Source: Clostridia bacterium
GTDB lineage: Bacteria; Bacillota; Clostridia; Christensenellales; Borkfalkiaceae
NCBI GenBank assembly: GCA_017463325.1
Contig: JAFTPK010000002.1
Coordinates: 1-64,000 of the forward strand
Reading direction: 5' to 3'
DNA: 64,000 nucleotides
Shown in pieces: positions 58,907-64,000 of this stretch (position 1 is the stretch's first letter; the number at the start of each line of letters is the position of its first letter). A model generated the notes under the pieces. That model had not been told where the DNA came from and made no database searches. It saw only the letters and a program-made list of their open reading frames with translations. A program made the position numbers and the translations under genes.

Positions 58907-60070
58907 ATGAAAAAAAGAGTATTTCTAATCGTTCTTGACAGCGTCGGCGTGGGCGCAATGCCCGACGCGGCGGAGTGGGGCGACGAGGGGAGCAACACCC
59001 TTGCCGCTATTCGTTCACACCCCGATTTTCATTGTCCGAATTTAGAAAAATTCGGGCTGTTTGCCGTGGACGGGTTTGGTGAAAAAAGCGCGTCGATCAA
59101 TACCTGCTATGCCCGAATGACGGAAACGTCCAAGGGAAAGGACACGACGATCGGCCATTGGGAGATCGCGGGGATCCATTCCCCCAAACCCCTCCCCACT
59201 TACCCGAACGGTTTCCCCAAGGAAGTGATTGAGGAATTTGAAAGACGGACGGGCAGAGGGGTGCTTTGCAATAAGCCCTATTCGGGTACGGACGTCATTC
59301 GCGATTACGGGAAAGAGCATATAAAAACGGGAAAGCTGATTGTCTACACCTCGGCAGACAGCGTGTTTCAAATTGCGGCGCATGAGAGCTGTGTGCCCGT
59401 AGAGGAGCTTTACCGCTACTGCAAAATTGCGCGGGAGATCATGCAAGGAGAGCACGGCGTGGGACGGATCATTGCCCGTCCGTTCGAGGGGGAATATCCC
59501 TTTAAGCGTACGACCCGTCGGCACGATTATTCCCTTGAACCGCCCGCAAAGACGGTGCCTGTTCTTTTAAAAGAGGCGGGCTTTGACAGCATTTCCGTAG
59601 GGAAGATTTACGATATTTTCGCGGGGCAGGGCTTTACTGAAAGCTATCCCACCTCGGGAAACGAGGACGGCGTGAATAAGACGGTGGAGATTGCAAAACG
59701 GGAATTTAACGGGCTGTGCTTTATCAACCTCGTTGATTTTGATATGGTGTACGGGCACCGCAACGACGTGGGCGGCTACGCCCGCGCTCTTTCGGCGTTT
59801 GATCGGCGACTGCCCGAGATAGTTTCCCTTTTGAAAGAGGAGGATCTTTTAATCGTCACCGCCGATCACGGTTGCGATCCCTCGACCGCGTCCACCGATC
59901 ATTCCCGCGAATATACGCCCATGCTCGCCTACGGCGCAAAGCTGAAAAAGGGCAAAAACCTCGGTACGAGAAAGAGTTTTGCCGATATCGGCGCAACCGT
60001 TTTGGAATGGTTTGGACTTTCCGCAAGCGACGTTGCGGGGGAAAGCTTTTTAAAGGAGATTGTGAAGTGA
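58907..60070 (+). CDS. deoB: Phosphopentomutase
   Basis: 387 residues from ATG 58907, one base after the deoD stop. Metal-site motifs VLDSVGVGAMPDA at the N terminus and TADHGCDPSTASTDHSREYTP near the C terminus, with DTTIGHWE carrying the phosphorylated Thr, are intact. It converts (deoxy)ribose 1-phosphate to the 5-phosphate, linking the phosphorylases to DeoC. Confidence 0.97.
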   Translation: MKKRVFLIVLDSVGVGAMPDAAEWGDEGSNTLAAIRSHPDFHCPNLEKFGLFAVDGFGEKSASINTCYARMTETSKGKDTTIGHWEIAGIHSPKPLPTYPNGFPKEVIEEFERRTGRGVLCNKPYSGTDVIRDYGKEHIKTGKLIVYTSADSVFQIAAHESCVPVEELYRYCKIAREIMQGEHGVGRIIARPFEGEYPFKRTTRRHDYSLEPPAKTVPVLLKEAGFDSISVGKIYDIFAGQGFTESYPTSGNEDGVNKTVEIAKREFNGLCFINLVDFDMVYGHRNDVGGYARALSAFDRRLPEIVSLLKEEDLLIVTADHGCDPSTASTDHSREYTPMLAYGAKLKKGKNLGTRKSFADIGATVLEWFGLSASDVAGESFLKEIVK

Positions 60071-60471
60071 CGGCGCGGGCGTTAATGGAGGCGGCGGTTG
60101 CCGCAAGAGAAAAGGCGTACGCGCCTTATTCGGGCTTTAAGGTAGGGGCGGCGTTGCTTGGAAAAAGTGGCAAGGTCTATACGGGCTGTAACGTGGAAAA
60201 CGCCGCGTACACGCCTACCAACTGTGCCGAGCGAACCGCCGTTTTTAAGGCGGTGAGCGAAGGGGAACGAGAGTTTGAGGCGATCGCTATCGTCGGCGGT
60301 AAAGGAGAGCTGCTCTCTCCGCTTTGCGCGCCCTGCGGGGTGTGTCGACAGGTGCTTACGGAGTTTGTGGGAAAGGATTTTAAGGTGCTGCTCGGAACGC
60401 CTGAAAAAATAACGGAAACGACGTTAGACGCGCTCCTGCCCCTGTCGTTTGGCAAAAATAATTTGGAGTAA
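60067..60471 (+). CDS. cdd: Cytidine deaminase
   Basis: 134 residues from GTG 60067, overlapping the deoB stop as GTGA, with AAAGGAG eight bases upstream; ATG 60085 is an alternative. NVENAAYTPTNCAERTAVF holds the Cys zinc ligand and catalytic Glu, and APCGVCRQV the other two zinc cysteines, as in tetrameric deaminases. It turns (deoxy)cytidine into (deoxy)uridine for the pyrimidine phosphorylase encoded next. Confidence 0.97.
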   Translation: MTARALMEAAVAAREKAYAPYSGFKVGAALLGKSGKVYTGCNVENAAYTPTNCAERTAVFKAVSEGEREFEAIAIVGGKGELLSPLCAPCGVCRQVLTEFVGKDFKVLLGTPEKITETTLDALLPLSFGKNNLE

Positions 60472-60475
60472 GAGA

Positions 60476-61777
60476 ATGAGAACCTACGAGATAATACAGA
60501 AAAAACGGGACGGAAAAGAGCTGAGCGAAGCGGAGATCCGTCACGTGATCGAAGGGTACGTAAAAGGAGAGATCCCCGACTATCAAATGTCGGCGCTTTG
60601 TATGGCGATCTACTTTCGCGGTATGACCCTCGAAGAAACGGCGGCGCTGACCTTTGCCGTGCGTGATTCGGGAGAAACGCTCGACTTTTCGGAAATTAAC
60701 GGACTGCGCGTTGATAAACATTCAACGGGTGGCGTAGGGGATAAAACCAGCCTTGTCGTCGCGCCGATCGTCGCAAGCCTTGGCGTAAAGGTGGCAAAGA
60801 TGAGCGGGCGCGGGCTTGGACATACGGGGGGTACGATTGACAAATTAGAGGCAATTCCCGGCTTTCAAACGGAGATCCCTGTGGACGAATTTAAGAAAAT
60901 CGTCAATCAAATCGGGATTGCGATCGTTGGGCAAAATGCAGACCTTGCACCTGCGGATAAGCTTTTATATGCTCTTCGCGACGTGACGGCGACGGTGGAC
61001 AGTTTGCCTTTGATCGTTTCGAGTATTATGGGTAAAAAGCTTGCTGCGGACGACGACTGTATCGTACTTGACGTAAAAACGGGAAGTGGGTCGTTTATGA
61101 AAACGCCTGAAAAAAGCCGTGAGCTTGCGGCGCAAATGGTGGAGATCGGCCGCCGTGCAGGGAAGCGCATTAGGGCACTCATCACGGACATGGATAGACC
61201 GCTTGGATTTGCGATCGGCAATTCCCTCGAAGTAAAGGAGGCAATCGAAACGCTGAAAGGCGAGGGACCTGAGGATCTTACCGAGCTTTGTATCGCCCTT
61301 TCCGCGCATATTTTAGAGCTTGCAAAAAAGGGAGAGTATTCGGAGTGCGAGGCAATGGCAAGAGCGGCGATTGAAAACGGCTCGGCGTTTGCAAAGCTCG
61401 TTGAAATGGTTAAGGCACAGGGGGGCGACGAGGGGTATATTCTTTCTCCCGAGAGGTTTCAAACGGCGGCGTATTCGTTGGACGTGAAAGCGGAAGAAAG
61501 CGGGTATATCGTCAAGGTGGACACGGAGAGCTACGGCGTTGCCAGCTTGCTTTTGGGCGCGGGCAGAAATACGAAAGAGGACGTGATTGATCCTACTGCG
61601 GGAATCGTTTTGCGGAAAAAGACGGGCGAGTACGTGGAGAAAGGCGAAACGATTGCTACGCTGTATTCGGGGAAGAAAGAGAGTTTGACGGCGGCGGCAA
61701 AACGAATTCTTGCCGCAACGAAGGTGGGGAAAAATCCACCGAAAATGCAACCGCTCGTGCTGGATATTGTGGAGTGA
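60476..61777 (+). CDS. pdp: Pyrimidine-nucleoside phosphorylase
   Basis: 433 residues from ATG 60476 (GGAG upstream). KHSTGGVGDKTSLVVAPI is the phosphate-binding loop, and SGRGLGHTGGTIDKLEAIPG the family signature; the C-terminal lipoyl-like domain is complete. It phosphorolyses uridine, deoxyuridine and thymidine. Confidence 0.97.
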   Translation: MRTYEIIQKKRDGKELSEAEIRHVIEGYVKGEIPDYQMSALCMAIYFRGMTLEETAALTFAVRDSGETLDFSEINGLRVDKHSTGGVGDKTSLVVAPIVASLGVKVAKMSGRGLGHTGGTIDKLEAIPGFQTEIPVDEFKKIVNQIGIAIVGQNADLAPADKLLYALRDVTATVDSLPLIVSSIMGKKLAADDDCIVLDVKTGSGSFMKTPEKSRELAAQMVEIGRRAGKRIRALITDMDRPLGFAIGNSLEVKEAIETLKGEGPEDLTELCIALSAHILELAKKGEYSECEAMARAAIENGSAFAKLVEMVKAQGGDEGYILSPERFQTAAYSLDVKAEESGYIVKVDTESYGVASLLLGAGRNTKEDVIDPTAGIVLRKKTGEYVEKGETIATLYSGKKESLTAAAKRILAATKVGKNPPKMQPLVLDIVE

Positions 61778-61783
61778 AATACT

Positions 61784-62356
61784 ATGGCAAAATTATATTT
61801 TAAATACGGAGCAATGGGTTCGTCAAAAACGGCGAATGCGCTCATCACCAAATTTAATTATGAAGAGCGGGGTATGAAGGTGTGGCTGATCAAGCCGTCC
61901 GTGGATACCCGCGACGGCGCCGACGTTGTGAAATCGAGAATCGGTCTTGCGGCAAGCGCGGAGGTGATCACCCCCGAAAAGGATATTTTTGAGGAATATA
62001 AAAAACAAGGGGGCAGGGACGTGGTGATTGCGGACGAGTGTCAATTTTTTACGGCGGCACAGATCGATCAGCTTCGTCGTATCGTAGACGAAAAGGATAT
62101 ACCCGTCCTTTGCTATGGCTTACGCACCGACTTTTTGACGCGGCTATTTGAAGGGAGCAGGCGGCTGTTCGAGGTTGCTGATTCGGTGACGGAGATCAAG
62201 ACTATTTGCGGATGCGGGAAAAAGGCGATTGTAAACGCCCGTATCGGCGAAGACGGCAAGGTTGTTACCGAGGGGGGACAGATCATGCTCGGCGGCAACG
62301 ATTCGTATATCGCAATGTGCCATAGCTGTTGGAAACAAGCGATTAAAAAACAGTAA
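61784..62356 (+). CDS. tdk: Thymidine kinase (type II)
   Basis: 190 residues. P-loop GAMGSSKT (9-16), catalytic Glu in VIADECQFF, the lasso region, and zinc cysteines CGCG and CHSC are present. It salvages thymidine to dTMP, and so competes with the pyrimidine phosphorylase six bases upstream. Last gene of the operon. Confidence 0.97.
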   Translation: MAKLYFKYGAMGSSKTANALITKFNYEERGMKVWLIKPSVDTRDGADVVKSRIGLAASAEVITPEKDIFEEYKKQGGRDVVIADECQFFTAAQIDQLRRIVDEKDIPVLCYGLRTDFLTRLFEGSRRLFEVADSVTEIKTICGCGKKAIVNARIGEDGKVVTEGGQIMLGGNDSYIAMCHSCWKQAIKKQ

Positions 62357-62390
62357 GCAAAAAACGACTGCAAACGCAGTCGTTTTTTGC
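62357..62390. terminator. Bidirectional terminator after tdk
   Basis: GCAAAAAACGACTGC and GCAGTCGTTTTTTGC are perfect 15-base complements around loop AAAC, with T runs on both strands. Confidence 0.9.
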
Positions 62391-62405
62391 CGATTGATCG
62401 GCGTG

Positions 62406-62478
62406 AATTCACACACACGAAGTGTGCAATTCACGCCCGTAAGGGCAATTCACGAAAGGCACAAGCCTTTCAATTCAC
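62406..62478. repeat. AATTCAC-hairpin iterated repeat (REP-like)
   Basis: Four copies of AATTCAC (62406, 62428, 62447, 62472) alternate with three unrelated small hairpins: CACAC-GAA-GTGTG, GCCC-GTAA-GGGC and GAAAGGC-ACAA-GCCTTTC. The stems differ in sequence while the linker is constant. The last copy abuts the stop codon of the minus-strand nuclease gene. It resembles dispersed palindromic repeats of clostridial genomes. Confidence 0.7.
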
Positions 62479-63164
62479 TATTCTTTTCCAAAGCAATATT
62501 TTTGAAAGCCGCACTCGTAGGGAGAATGGCAATGCTCGCCTACGCTCATCTTCGGTTCAACGTGGCTTTTGATCATTCGTTCTGCAATTTTCAAATCAAG
62601 CTCGATTTCGCTTTTTTCGGTTAGTTCTTTGCCTATTTCTTGAAAACGGAACATTGCCTGTAAATCGGGCTTTCCCGTTTCGGGGCGTTGATAGTCGGGA
62701 TTGACGGTGACGATATATGCGCCGACGAGTTTGACGCCGCATTTTTCAAGCACGTACCGTTGGTAGGAGGCGTCTTGCAGGTGGATCGGCTTTACTACCG
62801 AAGAATTTTTCACTTCGTAGAATTCGTAGCCGTTCTCCGTTTTTCGTAGAATATCTACGGCGCAGTATAGACCGTGATAGGAAAAGGACGCCTCGCAGAT
62901 CACCGAAACGCCTGCGATAAGGGCGTTTTTCGTGTTCTCGATCATGCGGGAAACGTCAAGTCTGCCGTCTGCTTTCAAAGCGGTCACCTCGGTGAACTCT
63001 CCGAATAAACCCATGGCAAGATCCCCCACGGCGTTTCCCTCGTCCATGCGTGCTTGCACTTCGGGGGCGACCTCGTAAAGCTGAGGCCGATAGGTTTTCA
63101 GCCAAAGCATTTTGGGGCATTGCAGAAAAGAACAGTATTTGGATTTGCTAAAAAACATACTCAT
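62478..63164 (-). CDS. Cas4/DUF2779-like PD-(D/E)XK nuclease, probably truncated
   Basis: 228 residues from ATG 63164 (MSMFFSKSKYCSFLQCPKML). The start places residue 1 six bases after a -10 box, so the mRNA is probably leaderless. PD-(D/E)XK core: AVDILRK (Asp), YEFYEVKNSS (E-x-K) and a following QDASYQRYVL helix. Cysteines near the N terminus (CSFLQC) and end (CHSPYECGFQKYC) fit the Fe-S cluster of Cas4-like nucleases. Proteins of this type with DUF2779 are usually about twice as long; here the frame stops just after the last cysteines, exactly where the AATTCAC repeat begins. No CRISPR array or cas genes are present. Confidence 0.6.
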   Translation of the reverse strand: MSMFFSKSKYCSFLQCPKMLWLKTYRPQLYEVAPEVQARMDEGNAVGDLAMGLFGEFTEVTALKADGRLDVSRMIENTKNALIAGVSVICEASFSYHGLYCAVDILRKTENGYEFYEVKNSSVVKPIHLQDASYQRYVLEKCGVKLVGAYIVTVNPDYQRPETGKPDLQAMFRFQEIGKELTEKSEIELDLKIAERMIKSHVEPKMSVGEHCHSPYECGFQKYCFGKE

Positions 63165-63170
63165 ACCAGT

Positions 63171-63199
63171 ATCATACCACGCCACGTAAAAAAAGTCAA
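63171..63199 (-). promoter_or_regulatory. Promoter placed for a leaderless transcript
   Basis: Minus strand TTGACT (63199-63194), 17-base spacer, TATGAT (63176-63171), then six bases to ATG 63164. No Shine-Dalgarno sequence fits in the gap. Confidence 0.65.
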
Positions 63200-63283
63200 C
63201 CGTCTACGAATGGGAGTTGGATTAGACCTTTTTGCAAGGCTTATATTAAGGCTTATATTTTTGTCGTGCGCGCGAAAATTAAG

Positions 63284-63312
63284 TTGACAGGGTGAAAAGT
63301 ATGTGTTATAAT
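63284..63312 (+). promoter_or_regulatory. Consensus promoter of the decarboxylase beta-subunit gene
   Basis: TTGACA (63284-63289), 17-base spacer, TATAAT (63307-63312), both perfect; AAAGGTGG then precedes ATG 63347. Confidence 0.85.
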
Positions 63313-63346
63313 GATTAAGATAAAAATAAATAAAGGTGGTATATTT

Positions 63347-64000
63347 ATGGAATTCTTGATCGAAGGAATTACCTCGATAGACGCGATTACGTGGGTGAAA
63401 TACCTCGTGATGTGGGCTATCGGCGGCGTGCTGATTTGGCTCGCGATCAAAAAGGAAATGGAGCCGGCGCTCCTGCTTCCTATGGGCTTTGGCTGTATTC
63501 TCGTCAATATCCCTTTAAGCAACGTCGTCAACCTTCCCGACGGCACGGCGGGGATTATCGACTGGATGTTTGAAATAGGGATCGAAGCGTCCGAGGCAAT
63601 GCCCATTTTGCTCTTTATCGGGATCGGCGCAATGATCGATTTCGGACCTTTGCTTACGAACCCTAAGCTCTTTATTTTGGGTGGCGCGGCACAGTTCGGT
63701 ATTTTCCTTACCATTCTGCTTGCGGTGCTTTGCGGCTTTGACATCAACGACGCGGCGTCGATCGGGATTATCGGCGCGGCTGACGGTCCGACGAGTATTC
63801 TCGTGGCTATGAAATTGAAGAGTAATTACGTAGGGCCGATTATGGTTGTGGCGTATTCGTATATGGCGCTTGTGCCCATTATTCAGCCTATGGTCATTAA
63901 ATGTACGACGACGAAAAATGAACGCGCGATCAAAATGCATTACTCCCCCAAGCAGGTTTCTAAGATGACGAGGATTCTTTTCCCGATTATCGTTACGGTG
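63347..64000 (+). CDS. Sodium-translocating decarboxylase beta subunit, 3' end outside the window
   Basis: 218 residues visible and open at the edge; the family is 370-430 residues long. Several hydrophobic helices and the motifs FIGIGAMIDFGPLLTNPK and GIIGAADGPTSILVAMKL are characteristic of OadB/GcdB/MmdB, the membrane subunit that couples decarboxylation of oxaloacetate, glutaconyl-CoA or methylmalonyl-CoA to Na+ export. The Asp in GAADGPTS belongs to the Na+ site. Which acid is used depends on the alpha subunit, not in view. It begins a transcription unit. Confidence 0.92.
   Translation, partial: MEFLIEGITSIDAITWVKYLVMWAIGGVLIWLAIKKEMEPALLLPMGFGCILVNIPLSNVVNLPDGTAGIIDWMFEIGIEASEAMPILLFIGIGAMIDFGPLLTNPKLFILGGAAQFGIFLTILLAVLCGFDINDAASIGIIGAADGPTSILVAMKLKSNYVGPIMVVAYSYMALVPIIQPMVIKCTTTKNERAIKMHYSPKQVSKMTRILFPIIVTV

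Noticed and set aside
59872..60471. Longer in-frame start for cytidine deaminase
   Set aside because: The upstream part overlaps deoB in another frame; the GTG at 60067 has a ribosome site and gives the usual length.
62478..63164. CRISPR-Cas locus, because of the Cas4-like nuclease
   Set aside because: No other cas gene and no regular spacer array are in the window. The AATTCAC repeat has seven-base repeats with hairpins between them, not spacers of equal length.

Overview
The window looks like chromosomal DNA of a Gram-positive anaerobe of the Bacillota, most likely class Clostridia (a Christensenellales-type gut lineage would fit, but no marker here settles it). The grounds are strong AGGAGG ribosome sites, many TTGACA-N17-TATAAT promoters, at least ten lipobox signal peptides, cobalamin-riboswitch control, a cyclic-di-AMP receptor, and BspA-type leucine-rich-repeat lipoproteins. 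The standard genetic code is used. The first 2.4 kb is visibly AT-richer than the rest.

Layout. (1) 1-2.46 kb: tail of a mobile element (four small minus-strand genes, the first cut by the window edge), the 3' end of a tRNA-Leu acting as an attachment site, a second degenerate T-arm-like copy, and a C-terminal tyrosine-integrase remnant. (2) 2.48-26.2 kb, all on +: a 3048-residue surface lipoprotein with InlB-like and leucine-rich repeats; a MoxR-DUF58-BatA-vWA block headed by a membrane protein with an acidic Gly/Glu tract; a second leucine-rich-repeat lipoprotein; and an Ig-like lipoprotein. (3) 26.2-33.7 kb: a divergent AraC regulator and a tightly overlapping operon with a U32-like protein, three paralogous iron-sulfur proteins related to QueG/reductive dehalogenases, a cupin, a DMT transporter and an atypical Gfo/Idh/MocA protein. 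(4) 33.7-35.3 kb: a BFD-type [2Fe-2S] protein, then a cobalamin riboswitch controlling a DUF4430 lipoprotein and an ECF S-component. (5) 35.4-39.2 kb: a polar amino-acid ABC transporter, a cyclic-di-AMP receptor and two small membrane proteins. (6) 39.2-47.8 kb: uvrB-uvrA behind a LexA-type box, two NrnA-like phosphoesterases, SurE and a barnase-like lipoprotein. (7) 47.8-57.2 kb, minus strand: an RDD protein, a UgpCAEB-type ABC importer, a staphylococcal-nuclease-like lipoprotein and an Ig/OB-fold lipoprotein. (8) 57.5-62.4 kb: deoC-deoD-deoB-cdd-pdp-tdk. (9) The right end: an AATTCAC hairpin repeat, a truncated Cas4/DUF2779-like nuclease, and the start of a sodium-pumping decarboxylase beta subunit.

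Two systems stand out. The first (26.2-35.3 kb) joins three proteins of a family whose known members use cobalamin and Fe-S clusters to AraC control, a transporter and, next door, B12-riboswitch-controlled uptake genes. I infer an undescribed cobalamin-linked reductive pathway of unknown substrate. The second (44-62.4 kb) gathers secreted DNase and RNase-like lipoproteins, an ABC importer, oligonucleotide and nucleotide phosphatases, and a complete nucleoside catabolism and thymidine salvage operon. I infer an extracellular nucleic-acid foraging locus. Also notable are two genes whose promoter -10 boxes end exactly six bases before ATG with no ribosome site, which predicts leaderless mRNAs.
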